From Hemerocallis citrina (Eukaryota > Streptophyta > Magnoliopsida > Asparagales > Asphodelaceae): DNA of 64,000 nucleotides. The notes beneath the pieces were generated by a model, which was given only the letters and a program-made list of their open reading frames with translations, was not told the DNA's origin and made no database searches. The translations under genes were made by a program, and so were the position numbers. Within the stretch, counting starts at the first letter, position 1. Each line of letters opens with the position of its first letter. Shown piece by piece: positions 10,160-21,778 of the stretch. Where the stretch lies: the NCBI GenBank assembly GCA_017893485.1, contig JACEHZ010000589.1:496001-560000 (forward strand), written 5' to 3'.

Positions 10160-11479
10160 GCGGTGGATTCCGGGATCATAAATAGTCGGGCGGATAGTAG
10201 GCCGTTCTCCAGTTTATATATGTATACCGGGACTAGAGGGACACTTGCGGGATGTTCGCACGACGAGGATTCTGTATAGTTGGGTGGTGGATCTCCAGGA
10301 CTGGAATCCGTACTCGTGGAATGTCTGAGCTTTGTTTTATTACTGGGTAGTTATCATGGCGATGGATTAAACCCTTTAATGTGGAGTCCGTAGGTGCTTG
10401 CCCTCGGACCTATGAAGTATGGGATGCATAGAATCCAAACAAGTATGCATTAGTGTCATTGTAGTATAACACCTGCATTAGGTATTAAGTCATGTCATAC
10501 ACTAACATATCTAGGGTATTCGCTCTTTACACTTTTATATGCATTCAAGTTTGTGATTTGTTAAATAAGAGATTTCGTTATAATACAGCATAGAGATGAT
10601 CGCTGTTTGTAACATTACGTCGGTTGTAAGCAACTGACATGCCCAAAGTTTCATATGCAGGACTCGGATCTTACAAGGAGATATAGAGATGAATTTGATG
10701 CTGATGATTAGTTACATGTTCAAGTTGTTGAAATTGTATATTTATCATGTTGTACTTCATTTATTTTCTGCTGTGTTATTGATGTAAAAGAACAATGATG
10801 TAATAAAAGTTTCAAAGATCCCTGTAAAATTGTACGAACTGAAGTGTAAATTCTATTGAGCTACAAATTACCGTATTTTGGTATTCAAGGCATTACAACG
10901 CCGACAGGTACTTGCGTGAAATGAAGGACCTGAAGGTCGAGCTGACGACAGCTCAGGGCGTGGCGTAGGCCCTTCAAGCCGATCTCGCCTCCGAACCAGA
11001 TTAGCACCTTTGTGCTTTGGTGGAGGTTCACGCGAAAGCGTCTGCAGAATATGAGGAGCTGTAGGCTGCGGCAGGGGAGGAGCTGATAAACGTCCAAGAC
11101 GAGGCCTACGATCGGGCGAAGGAGCACTTCCTCCTTATTTACCCTCAGGCCAAAATCAACCACCTCCACTACGGCTGGGAGCTGCCGATGCTTCCACTAA
11201 CCCCCGGGGGAGGGGATGACGAGGTGGAGAGAGACCTGACCCTTGAGATAGAGGCAGAGGGGGCAACGGTCGACGTAAAGGTGCAGATCCCCCCTAAGAT
11301 GTAGTTTTTATCTTTTCTTCTTTTTCGTTTTGTATTTGCTGAGCGCGGACTAGCCACCGCTTTTTTGTAACTATTTTTTTAGGAGATTAATATAAACGAA
11401 TGTTTTTGGCTGAACTGTATGACTTGCACATTTTTGAAAAGCTTCGAGTGAAATATTATTTCCTCTCCTTTTTGTCAGA

Positions 11480-11967
11480 TGGACGAGACCCTAGGAGCCG
11501 ACCTCAGTTCTGCCGAGGTTAAGCAACTTCGAAACAGGCTAGATTCAAAGGAGAGTGTATTGATTCGCTATCTCAAATAGGCCCATGATCGGGAAGCCGT
11601 CGTGATCTATTTCATGAACAAGTCCAAGGAGCTCAGTTTGGAGGCGGCGTGCCTGAAGAAGGCTATAGCCGACCGAGACTAAGGGAGCACTGAGACGAAC
11701 TGGTCGATGTCTGATGCCTCCACCAGGCAGCCGACCTCTGATTCTGTTCTCCGTGAGGTCGTGGTGGAGAAGGAGCAAGAGATTCAGAGGTTGAAGTCAT
11801 GCTCGGCACAGGCGGGTCCCGATTCTGCCCTTTTGGGGGAGGTGGCCCCTCCGTCTTGGATCCCTCACCGACCCTGTATTTGGAAATGGCAAGGCCAGCT
11901 GATGCGCAAAGCTCCATCATCGGAACATCTACACTAGCGAAGCCGGTGGTGCCGGACGAACTCACTG
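11480..11967 (+). pseudogene. Second part of the antisense gene of the Tat element (coiled-coil segment)
   Basis: After an acceptor-like TTTTTGTCAG the frame reads MDETLGADLSSAEVKQLRN, then RLDSKESVLIRYLK and an in-frame stop. It resumes as AHDREAVVIYFMNKSKELS and, in another frame, VLREVVVEKEQEIQRLKS. This is a heptad-like, Leu/Glu/Lys-rich stretch of a probable coiled coil. It runs into the target duplication of solo LTR B1 (CACTG 11963..11967). The gene seems to continue for a few codons at 18895..18960, followed by a 3'UTR-like AT-rich stretch (18961..19048). In relatives the antisense product ends in coiled-coil sequence, so this could be a later exon or a second small ORF. Confidence 0.45.
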
Positions 11968-13085
11968 TGTAATACCCTAAACTTTCATTTTAATAAAAAT
12001 ATTTGTTTTCACGTGTTGTGCACGTGAAAATTTCATATGTATATTTATTTATTTATTTTTATATATAAAATTTCTTTTTGTAGTAGGAACAATTATTTTC
12101 TTCCTTCATTTTTCTAAAAGCCTATTTTGTAAAGCCTAAAACACTATTTTCTTAGTTTCAGCCCACTTTAATAATTTATTATTTTATTATTTTGGCCCAC
12201 AAGTCTAAGCCCACTATTTGTGAAGCCCACAAATTTAATTAATCATTTAAATGGTCACACTTGTCATGCAGACACAAATTGTGAACAATTTGATTAATTA
12301 AAATTGTACAAACTTCAAATAGGGGGGTACTAGGGAGCACGTGCATGCACGTAGTGTGCAATGCACACCATGTGGAGGCCGGATTATGCATGGGAGTGAT
12401 GGGGAGTGGGTGTGTGTGTGCATGGGTAGTTTTTTTGAGTGTGGGTGGTTGCTACAACTTTCCCTCCTATCCTAGTCATCCATCTTTAACTATCTAATGA
12501 AATCCTAGCCCTCCAATCCATCCTAGAACTAATATAAATACCCCCTACCTACTTGTATTCTACACTATGAAATTATTGAAAGAAAGAAAATTATATAGGA
12601 GAAATATAGTAGAGTGAGTGTGAGTGTGTGTGTATCCCTACATTGGAGGTCGGCCCATCTTTCCCCACAAGGAGCTCTCGGTTTTGGCAAGGAAGCAAGA
12701 AGGATGATCTTTTGCATCACAATCTAGGAGGAGAAGGCACTCTCTTTCATTCTAGGGAACTCTAGGAGCTTTTAATTGCCTTTTTCTCCAAAGAGGTGGG
12801 TGTTTCTCATGACTTCTAAAGTAGAAATCATGTTAAGAATGAACTGAATTGTTGTTAGAAAGCAACTAGTTGAAATGAGATCCATGTTTGCCTAATTAGA
12901 GGAGAATTGATAAACTAGTAGATGTGTGTTAATTTGGTTGCTAAATTTATTAATTATGAATGAAAGTGAGTGTTTCTCATTTGCTTTTAATATTAGAATG
13001 CATGCTAGGTATGTTTTAAATGCAATTATGTGAATTAACTAGTAAGAGATTGGACCCATGTTTGTTAATTAAAGTATTAAAGTAT

Positions 13086-16000
13086 TGTAATACCCTAAAC
13101 TTTCATTTTAATGAAAATGTTAATTTTCACGTGTTGTGCACGTGCAAATTTCATGTGTATATTTATTTATTTATTTTTATAAATATAATTTCATTTTTAT
13201 AGTATGAACAATTATTTTTCCTTTCCTTTATTTTTCTAAAAGCCTATTTTATAAAGCCTAAACACTATTTTCTTTGTTTGAGCCCGCTTTAATAATTCTT
13301 TATTTTATTATTTTGGCCCACAAGCCTAAGCCCACTAATTGTAAAGCCCACAAATTTAATTAATCAATTAAATGGTCACACTTGTCATGTAGACACAAAT
13401 TGTGAACATTTTGATTAATTAAAAGTGTACAAACTTCAAATATGGGGTACTAGGGGGCACGTGCATGCACGTAGTGTGCAATGCAAACCATGTAAGGCCG
13501 GGATTGGACATGGAGTGATGGTGAGTGGGTGTGTGTGTGCATGGGTAGTTATGTGTGTGTGGGTGGTTGCTACAACTTCCTCTCATATCCTAGTCATTCA
13601 TCCTATAACCATCCAATGAATCCTAGCCCTCCAATCTATCCTAGGATTAGTATAAATACCCCCCCCCCCCTATCTACATGTATTCTACACTAAGCAACTA
13701 TTGAAAGAAAAAATTTTATAGGAGAAATATAGTAGTGTGAGTGTGAGTGTGTGTGTGTACCATTAGAGGCCGGCCCACTCATTTCCCCACCTTGGAGCTC
13801 TCGGTTTTGGCAAGGAAGTAAGGAGAAGGAGATCGTTGCATCACAATCTAGGAGGAGAAGGCACTCTCTCGCATTCTAGGGGACTCTAGGAGATTTCTAA
13901 TTGGCCTTTCTTCAAAGAGGTGGGTGTTTCTCATGACTTCTAAAGTAGAAATCATGCTAGGAATGAAATTGAATTGTTAGCATAAAGTAACTAGTTGATA
14001 TGGAATACATGTTTGCCTAGTTAGAGGAAGATTGATAATCTAGTAAATGTGTGTTATTTTGATGGCTAGATTTATTTAATATAAGTGAGAGTGAATGTTC
14101 TCATTGTTTATTATATTAGAATGCATGCTAATTATGCTTTAATTGCAATTATGTGAGATTCACTAGTAAAAAAATTAGAATCATGTTTATTGATTAAAGA
14201 AGATGAATTGATGGAGTAATTTATAAGATATGATTGTTAATTGTCGTAGTAGAATTCTCCATTTGTTATATGTGCCATATGAGAATTAGAATAAATGAAT
14301 AGAATGTATTTTTGCAAACAAATAATCGAATGCATCATGGGTAAATTAATTAATAAAATAGAAGTTTTATTCACTTATAAAGATGAGTTTTTGTTCTAAA
14401 AACATCATAGTTGGCAATGAATAAGAAAACATCATTGTAGTGATTTTGTGTGGAAAACTATCTCTATTTATGAATAAGTATGTATTAGTTCTCGAATGTC
14501 GAAATAGTGTTCATAAAATACAAACTAAGGCTAAAGTACATGTTTTAAAGAGTTAAAAATACCTTTAAAAATACTGGTTATTGTTGAATTAAATGTAGTT
14601 TTATTCTGGACATTTTTCTCAAATAGAGGAGAAAAAGAGACAAATTCGTTTTAAGAAATTTTGAAGTATAGTTTTGAACAGAGAGTAAGATCAAAACCTA
14701 TTTTTATTACTTTCTAATCGATATGTCAACTTAGACCAACTGGTCGGTAGAGCTTTGGTCGCTACAGTAAAGGGGGAGGTCTCGGGTTCGTTACCTGAGG
14801 CTTTGTTTTATTTTTTTTGTTAAAAACCCAACTAGCCGAGACTTGATACTTAGGGCTTTTAACCCTAGTCATATCGGTTGGCGGCTTTGGCGCGTTGGTC
14901 TTGTGCGCTGTCTGTTTCACCGCTGGTTGTGGGTTCGAATCTGGGTGGGGGTTTGAGTTTAGAAAAAATGTTTTTTTTTGGGATTTTTAATTAAATTTTT
15001 TTGGGGATTTTTAATTAAATTGAGTTTTTAAAATAGAATATAAATTGGAAAAATTATGGATTAATTACTGAAAAATTATTAGAACTCTATAAGAAATATT
15101 TATACAACTTTTGATAAAGTGTGATTAAGGAATTAGGGTATTTGCAAGAAAGGACTTCTTTTTTAAATTAAATTTTCCGTTTAAATAAAAGAAAAATAAA
15201 TGAAAATTTTGAGTTATAAGAGATGAAAAACTAGTAATGAGGACTTTTGAAAGTGTGTTATTGATGTGATCAATTGAACTTCTAATTTTTGCTAGTAGTA
15301 AGATTTTGAAATGAGAATAAATGGAATTGTGGAATACATGATTTATTGTTTACTAGTTGGAATTTATTCTTACACGTGAGTTGCACGTGAAGTTGAATTA
15401 TTGATTGTGATGAGTTATGAATACATGAATACTATACTTATGAAATATGAATTGTGATTAATCATGAAAAGGCCTTATGAGTATGAAAAGCTTGATATTG
15501 TAATTGTGAGTTGAAATTGAGAATTAGGGTATAGCCAAGTCTTATACCAGCAATGAAAGAATTGTGAAATTACATTTGAAATGAAAAGACCAAGGTTGGG
15601 TCATGTGAAGTAAATGAATAAGACCGGTATAGTAGGAGTGCTACATTCTAAGAGTTGATTTTATTCATGATTCAATTAAACTAAGGATTAGATACATAGT
15701 GAAGATGTGATGAAAATAAAAGAAAAACATTGAGTATGAGGGCCATTGGATTGGCGGCGTGAGAGTATTCATAGGATGTCCCATGATGCGTCATGATAGG
15801 GCGTGGATACTGCTCCAGAGTACCGTCCGGGTGGCGACGCTCGTGGGGTGTTTGACGACTGCGAGTGGTGTCATGTCTATGGTAGGAGCTGAATTACCAC
15901 AAGATGCCTGCATGATGAGTCATGTGTCAGTGCGTTGGGATTCCCTCCAGGGTGCCTAGACATGAGTTAATAGGTCAGAAAACATCTAGGATACTTACCG

Positions 16001-16552
16001 TAGTTACAGTAGTAGATTAAGTCATGACGAGGGATTGAGCCCTACAAGATGAAGAACGATTAAGGGTTTTCCCTCAGACCTATGTAGTATGGACTGCATA
16101 GACTCTGAACAAGTGCGCATTAGTTTCATATAATACAAATAATTGCATTAAGGACTAAGCGCACATTCACAACACGACATCAATAAGATAGTCCATTTAG
16201 CTTTTTTTGTGACAAGTTTGTGGTTTGTTAAGTAATGAGAATCGTTATACTGTTTCCGGCATAGAGAGGATGGCCGTGTATAATATTTTGTCAGTTGAAT
16301 GAACTGACGTGCCCACAGTTTTATATGCAGGATAAAGATGCTTGACAATTGAAGAATACATGCTGCGCAAGATTGTTTTAAATGTTTATTCATGTAAATT
16401 GTTGTAAATTTTCTTCTGCTGTGACAATGTACAAGTGTAATGTAACTCTGATAAAAGAAAAGTTTTTATTTCCTTATAAAATTGTACGAAAGAAGTGTAA
16501 AGATCCTGTGGAACTTCGTATTCAGTTGTATTTTGGAATTCGGGGTGTTACA
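13086..16552 (+). mobile_element. Large solo-LTR-like insertion B2, nested in B1
   Basis: It starts TGTAATACCC and ends TTCGGGGTGTTACA. The flanks are AGTAT (13081..13085) and AGTAG (16553..16557), one mismatch. It is 3467 bp, in the same orientation as B1 and inserted about 1.1 kb into it. It has CACGTGTTGTGCACGTG near 13129, a TATA box (TATAAATACC 13651..13660) followed by a C-run, tRNA-like modules (14731..14955), and hairpins at 16075..16107 and 16291..16309. B1 and B2 look equally decayed, so the nesting happened while the family was active. Confidence 0.85.
14731..14955 (+). other. Pair of tRNA-like modules in solo LTR B2
   Basis: Module 1 (14731..14800) has an A-box/D-arm-like CCAACTGGTCGGTAGAGC and a B-box-like GGTCTCGGGTTCG spaced as in a tRNA gene. 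Module 2 (14875..14955) has GGCGCGTTGGTC and a near-consensus B box GGGTTCGAATCTGG. A conserved linker with CCGAGACT separates them. The acceptor and anticodon stems do not fold convincingly, so these are tRNA-derived or tRNA-mimicking sequences, not tRNA genes. Confidence 0.5.
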
Positions 16553-17090
16553 AGTAGAATGGTATACTAGAGATGAATTGATGGAATGATTTACTAAGAG
16601 TTAATTGTTAATTTTTGTAGTAGAATTCTCCATTTTGTGTGCCATATGAATGTTAGAATATATAAAAGAGAATGTATTTGCAAACAAATGATTGAATGCA
16701 TCATGTGTAAATTAGTTGGTAAAATAGAAGTTTTATTCATTAAGAAAGATGATTTTGTGTTCTAAATACATCATAGTTGTCAATAAGTAAGAGAAGATTA
16801 ATGTAGTGAATTTTTGTAGGAACCTATCTTTAATTATGAAGAAGTATGCCTTAGTTCTCGAATGTCGAAATTATGATCATGGAATACAAACTAAGGCTAA
16901 TATGTATGTTTTAAAGAGTTAAAAATAACCTTAAAAATACTGGTTGCTGTAGATTTGAATTTATTTTAATTCTGAAAAATTTTGTTTTCAAAAAAGGAGA
17001 AAAAGAGACAATTTTGCTTTGAGACTTCATGAATTATAACTAAAAGCAAAATCAAAACCCAAATTAATTTCTTTCAAAACAAATTGGCCA

Positions 17091-17306
17091 CTTAGACCAA
17101 CTGGTCGGTAGAGCTTTGGCTGCTACAGTAGGAGGAGGTCTCGGGTTCGATACTGTGACTTTGTTTTTATTTTTTTGTTAAAAACCCAATTAGCCGAGAG
17201 TCGATACTTAGGGATTATAACCCCTAGTTATATCGTTCAGCGGCTTTGGCGTGTTGGTCTTGTGCGCTGTCTGTGTCACCGCTGGTTGTGGGTTCCAATC
17301 CGGTTG
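17091..17306 (+). other. Pair of tRNA-like modules in solo LTR B1
   Basis: Same arrangement as in B2: CCAACTGGTCGGTAGAGC plus GGTCTCGGGTTCGATAC (module 1), and after the CCGAGA linker GGCGTGTTGGTC plus GGGTTCCAATCCGG (module 2, with one change in the B box). Confidence 0.5.
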
Positions 17307-19048
17307 GGGGTTTGAGTTTAAAAAAAAATATTTTTTTGTGGATTATTTTGATTAATTGAGTTTTTAAAATAGAATAAAAATTGAGAAAAATACAGATTAA
17401 TTACTGAAAATTATTAGAACTTTTATAAGAAAAATTTATATGACTTTTGATAAAGTGTGATTAAGAAATTGGGGTTTTTGCAAGAAAGGACTTCTTTTTG
17501 AAAATAAATTGTCTTTTTAAATAAAGAAAAAAATAAATGAGATTTTTGAGTTATAACGATGAAAATTAGTAATGCGGAATTTTTGAAAGTGTGATTGGTG
17601 TAATTAATTGGACTCCTAACTTGTGCTTGTAGTAAGATTTTTTGATTTGTGGAATACATGAATTGTTGATTACTACAAGTTGAAATTTATTCTTACACAT
17701 AAATTGCACGTGAAGTTGAATTATTGATTGTGATGAGTTATGAAAGATGTGAATACATGAATGCTATGCTTATGAAACATGAATTGTGATTAATCATGAA
17801 AAGACCTTATGAGTATGAAAAACTCGATATTGTAATTATGAGCTGAAATGGAGAATTAGGGTATAGCCAAGCCTTATACCGGCAAATAAAAGAAATGTGA
17901 AAGTGATATTTGAAATGAGAAGACCAAGGTTTGGGTCATTTGAATTTAATGAATAAGACAGGTATAGTGGGAGTGCTACACTCTAAGGATTGATTTTATT
18001 CATGATTCAATTAAACTAAGGATTAGATACATAGTGAAGATGTGATGAAAGTAATAGAAAAACATTTAGTATGAGGGTCATTGGATTGGTGGCGTGAGAG
18101 TATTCCTAGGATTTCCCATAATGCATCATGATAGGGCATGGATACTGCTCCAGAGTACCGTTCCGGTGGCGACGCTCGTGGGGTGTTTGACGACTGCGGG
18201 TGGTGTCATGTCTATGGTAGGAGCTGAATTACCACAGGATGCCTGCATGATGAGTCAGGTGTCAGTGCGTTGAGATTCCCTCCAGGGCGCCTAGACATGA
18301 GTTCGTAGGTCAGAAAACATCTAGGATACTTACCGTAGTTACAGTAGTAGATTAATTCATGGCAAGGGATTGAACCCTACAAGATGAAGAACGATTAAGG
18401 GTTTGCCCTCGGACCTATGTAGTATGGGCTACATAGACTCTGAACAAGTGCGCATTAGTGTCATGTAATACAAATAATTGCATTAAGGACTAAGTGCACA
18501 TTCACAACACGACATTAACAGGATAGTCCCTTTAGCTTTGTTTATGACAAGTTTGTGGTTTGTTAAGTATTGAGAATCATTATACTGTTTCTGGTATACA
18601 GAGGATGGCCATGTATAATATTTCGTCAGTTAAATGAACTGACGTGCCCACAGTTTTATATGCAGGGTAATGATGCTTGACACGATTGAAGTATACATGC
18701 TACGCAAGATTGTTTTAAATGTTGTTTTATGTAAATTATTGTAAAATTGCTTCCGCTGTGACAATGTACAAGTGTAATGTAACTCTGATGAAAGAAATGT
18801 TTTTATTTCCTTGTAAAATTGTACGAAAGAAGTGTAAAGATCCTGTGGAACTTCGAATTCAGTTGTATTTTGGAATTTGGGGTGTTACACACTGGAGGAC
18901 GGACCCGCACTGTGGGTTTCGAGATGGTCCCTATTAGCCAAAAAGGCCCCACGAGAAGCACTTAGGTTGGGTAAAAAAACCGTTGTAATAATCTCTATTG
19001 TATTGTGGCCTTTCAAGGCGTTATGATAAATTAAATTTGTTTTTACCG

Positions 19049-19566
19049 TCCCTCCCCAACTCGTGAGAAAGCCAGGGCATTGCCCGGAGTGTATGTTGAA
19101 TGTCGAGCCCCCGTGCTTGTGAGGAAAGCTAGGGTGTGGCTCGAGGTCATTACTGAGCGCAGAACCCATACAACTTGAGAAAGCTGGGGCGTGGCTCGAG
19201 GTCAATGCCGATTGTCGATCCCCCATGCTTGTGAGAAAAGGTAGGGTGTGGCTCGAGGTCATTGCCAAGCGTTGAACCCATACAGCTTGAGAAAGCTGGG
19301 GGATGGCTCGAGGTTAATGCCGATTGTCGAGCCCCTATGCTTGTGAGAAAAGCTAGGATGTGGCTCGAGGTCATTGCCGAGAGCCGAACCCATACTGCTT
19401 GAGAAAGCTGGGGGTGGCTCGAGGTTAATGCCAATTGTTGAGCCCCCATGCTTATGAGAAAAGCTAGGGTGTGGCTCAAGGTCATTGCCAAGCGCCGAAC
19501 CCAGACAACTTGAGACAACTGGGGCATAGCTCGAGGTCAATGTCGATTGTCGAGCCCCATGCTTGA
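19049..19566. repeat. Second tandem array in the gypsy element, ~56-bp monomers in ~113-bp dimers (~9 monomers)
   Basis: The monomers are related to those at 2207..4298 (GTGTGGCTCGAGGTCATTGC, GAGAAAGCT.GGG). Here two types alternate: one with CCGATTGTCGAGCCCC, one with AGCGCCGAACCCATAC. This gives a higher-order dimer, repeated about 4.5 times. It begins about 80 bp beyond the integrase end (minus sense) and precedes the antisense gene's 3' end. Minus-strand open frames here (SNDLEPHPSF..) are repeat artefacts. Confidence 0.93.
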
Positions 19567-19689
19567 GAAGCACAAAAATTTGCCTTAATGTACAACCAAA
19601 TAAATAAATAAATAAATAGGGAAAGAAACACTGATTACACTTTATTATTTACACAAAAGAGGGGGGGCACGTGGTGCCGTTTACACAAG

Positions 19690-20903
19690 TTCGGTTACAA
19701 AAGGAGTTTAGTCCTTCCCTTCGAGGAACTTGATGAGGTGTTCCACGTTCCAGGTTCTCTTTACTATCCATCCCCCAGGTCTTCGAGTTGGTACGTGCCA
19801 GGGCGTACCACTTCGGAGACCTTATACGGGCCCTCCCAATTAGGGGCCAACTTTCTCTTTTTGCTGGGGTTGGATACCGCCAGCTTTCTAAGTACGAGAT
19901 CACCTCACTTGATGTCGGTGGGGCGGACCTTCTTGTTATAAAATCTCTCGATCCATTGTTGGTATATGCTTCTTCTGATGGTGGATTTTTCCATGAACTC
20001 GGCGATTAGATCCAAGTTGGCTCTGAGGCCTACTGAGTTGTTCTCCTCATTGAAGGCAATGATCCTAGGTGAAGGGAGCCCGATCTCTAAGGGGATAACC
20101 GCCTCAGTGTCGTAGGTTAGGTTGAATGGTGATTTACCTGTGGGGATTCTCTAGGTTGTTCGGTGCGCCCAAAGTACGCTCGGTAACTCATCGACCCACA
20201 ACCCCTTGGGTGAATTATCCAACCGCTTCTTGAGGCCGTCTAGGATTTGACGGTTCACATTCTCGGCCTGGCTTTTCGATTGAGGATGACCTATCGATAA
20301 GAAGCATTATTGGATGCCGATGTCTTTGCAGAATTTGTGAAAGTTCTTGCCCGCAAATTGGGTCCCATTATCGATGATGAGTACCTGTGGGATCCCGAAC
20401 CGACAGATGATGTGCTTCCAGAGAAATTGTTCAGTTTGGTGCTCCGTGATCGTGGCCAGGGGCTTTGCCTTGATCCACTTAGTGAAGTAGTCAATGGCCA
20501 CCACCAGGAATTTCCTTTGGCTCGTCGCTTTTGGGAAAGGGCAGACCACGTCCATCCCCCACATGGCAAAGGGGGTCGGACTGGCCAAGGAGCATAGGTT
20601 GGCTTGTGGAAGCTGCTTCACCGAGGAGAATCTTTGGCATGGGCCGCACCTTTTAACGAGATCCTGGGCATCTTGTAATATGGTCAGCCAGTAGTACTCA
20701 TGGTTTAGGGCTTTTCTGGTGAGCAACCTGCTCCCCATGTAGCACCCACCGATTTCCTCATGTAGTTCCTTCAGAGCGTACTTAGCCTCATCGGGGGCCA
20801 GGCAGCAGAGGTAGGGTCTCCCGTCTACCATTGTGTACGAGTGCTTGAAAAGTGTCTCGCTGATTATGATGAACCGGTTCTGGTCCTTCTCGCCTCGACC
20901 CAT
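19690..20903 (-). pseudogene. Gypsy integrase (Tat-type), frameshifted
   Basis: On the minus strand a 198-codon frame (20903..20307) has the zinc-binding region (HEEIGGCYMGSR.. then CGPCQRF) and the catalytic core with D in WGMDVVCPFP and D in IIDNGTQF. The third acidic residue lies in QSKSQAENVNRQIL beyond a frameshift near 20300. The C-terminal GPYKVSEVVRPGTYQLED wording follows (about 19800). A stop breaks the frame near 20160. This orders DNA integration in the gypsy family. Here it cannot be expressed whole. Length and motif order match the family. Confidence 0.85.
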
Positions 20904-21297
20904 TCTTGAGGGAGCTCACCCTCGGCCAGAAACTTTCGAATGGGAGTCATCCAGTTGTCCGACTGAGGTTTGGTGGCAAGGCAGAGGACTTTGGGGCGGT
21001 CGATGCTAGGCTTGAGGAGAACTTCGATTAGAACGGTACGGTCGTGCCCTTCGAAGGACGATGAGGCGAGTTTTGACAAGGAGTCAGCCTGGGCATTTTG
21101 CTCCCTAGGGATTCGTTCTACCGAGGTGAAATCAAAAGTGGTCAGGAGTTGCTGGACTAATGCCAAGTATCGGACCATCCGAGCGTCACGAGTCTTGTAC
21201 TCCCCAGTGATCTGGTTGACCACAAGCTGGGAGTTGCTAAAGGCTCTGACTTGCCTTGCCCCAGCCTTATGTGCTAGGGTGAGTCCTGCGACCATAG
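20864..21297 (-). pseudogene. Gypsy RNase H, C-terminal part, with a changed catalytic residue
   Basis: The minus-strand frame reads VAGLTLAHKAGARQVRAFSN, then SQLVVNQITGEYKTRDARM and IPREQNAQADSLSKLAS. This is the plant gypsy RNase H with the usual FSDSQLVVNQ motif changed to FSNSQLVVNQ (Asp to Asn at a catalytic position). The N-terminal part (NNET..YEA) lies at 21781..21900 beyond the short inserted element 21298..21778. It overlaps the integrase frame slightly because the linker is frameshifted. Confidence 0.82.
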
Positions 21298-21778
21298 TGT
21301 AACACCTCAAAATTTAAAAAGGTATATAAAAATATATATAAGTAATAAATGGGTTGTTTGCATAACAATGGCATTTGATTAATTAAGTTGAAAAAAGAAA
21401 GTATAATATAATGCATGGATTACAAATGATTAATGAATGGTTTGAAATGGTATTAGGGGGGGCCACGATATTACAATAGCAGGTAGGCTGTTGTTTGAGA
21501 ATTTGTTGACTTGGTCATGCCTCGGTGACGTGGCATGGTTGATGGGGGGCCCACCCGAGAGTCATTTGAAAGCTTCGACTGTAAGAGAAATGATTCAATA
21601 GTACCATATCGGTTATTAACTATAATAAAATATAATATAAATAGTATTAGTCAATGATCAAGAGTCACCTAATCGGTTAACCAACTTTTGAGAGGTAGTC
21701 TGTGGTGGGCAGTTGTACTATATAGTATCTAATTTGTCTTATAAATTGTATAAATCGTCTGAGCTAGGGCAGGGGCAT
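21298..21778 (+). mobile_element. Short LTR-like insertion (~480 bp) in the RNase H region
   Basis: It starts TGTAACACCTC directly after CATAG (21293..21297). It interrupts the RNase H codons ..YEA/MVAGL. The right end is eroded to ..GGGGCATTA, so the target duplication is only partly recognisable. The interior is AT-rich with no coding capacity. It is probably a solo LTR related in its termini to the larger units. Confidence 0.55.

Larger units (their letters stand above)
6419..10897 (+). mobile_element. Large solo-LTR-like insertion A (TGTAACA-type), with nested elements
   Basis: It starts (C)GTAACATCC and ends ..GGCATTACA, flanked by ATGCC (6414..6418) and ACGCC (10898..10902): a 5-bp duplication with one CpG-type transition. 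No second LTR, primer site or coding region is present, so it reads as a solo LTR. Removing two nested elements (6810..7741 and 9654..10159) leaves about 3.0 kb, close to copy C. It has the paired G-box motif CACGTGCAACGCACGTG (near 6471), a TATA box (CTATAAATACC near 7858) and a purine-rich leader after it. Near the end it has the two conserved hairpins (10405..10437 and 10619..10638) and a final ..GTAATAAAAG.. poly(A)-like stretch. Unlike copies B1, B2, C and D, I found no tRNA-like pair. Confidence 0.75.
4635..11303 (+). pseudogene. Antisense additional ORF of the Tat element (putative 'plant transposon protein' type), interrupted by a solo LTR
   Basis: This spliced plus-strand gene lies opposite to gag-pol. 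Exon 1 (from ATG 4635, frameshift near 4768) has an acidic N terminus, a basic IRIKKRKW patch, then a domain with the signature SGLRLPLHPFIKRVMR (near 5308..5358) and the continuation LMQYDHNSWKQLVCFILKCEE after a stop. The motif 'GLRLPLHPF.. ..L....L.PNSW..LV.F' is typical of the domain labelled Transposase_28 or putative gypsy-type transposon protein in plant annotations. Introns by GT..AG: 5770..5836 (ends TTTGCAG) and 6274..6349. Exon 3 is cut at 6418 and resumes at 10903 after the inserted LTR. It continues as a coiled-coil-like stretch with RAKEHFLLIYPQAKI and stops at 11301..11303. Several in-frame stops show it is dead. Its role in the live element is unknown. Confidence 0.6.
11968..18889 (+). 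mobile_element. Large solo-LTR-like insertion B1, itself split by copy B2
   Basis: It starts TGTAATACCC and ends TTTGGGGTGTTACA, with a perfect 5-bp duplication CACTG (11963..11967, 18890..18894). Without the nested B2 it is about 3.45 kb, almost the same length as B2 (3467 bp), and similar along its whole length. The U3 part has CACGTGTTGTGCACGTG (about 12009..12025) and a TATA box (12533..12540). Later parts hold the paired tRNA-like modules (17091..17306) and the hairpins at 18410..18442 and 18625..18643. It has no coding region. TG..CA ends, 5-bp duplication, promoter and poly(A)-like end together favour a solo LTR over a DNA transposon. Confidence 0.85.

Noticed and set aside
6419..10897. 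DNA transposon interpretation of the TGTAACACCC..GGGTGTTACA units (short terminal inverted repeats)
   Set aside because: The ends are inverted for ~10 bp, but the duplications are 5 bp, the units hold a TATA promoter and a poly(A)-like end, and TG..CA ends with a TGTTACA-type inverted tip are usual for plant gypsy LTRs.
14731..14955. True tRNA genes in the solo LTRs
   Set aside because: The B boxes are good, but acceptor and anticodon stems do not pair as in a tRNA, and the same sequences repeat in every copy of the element.
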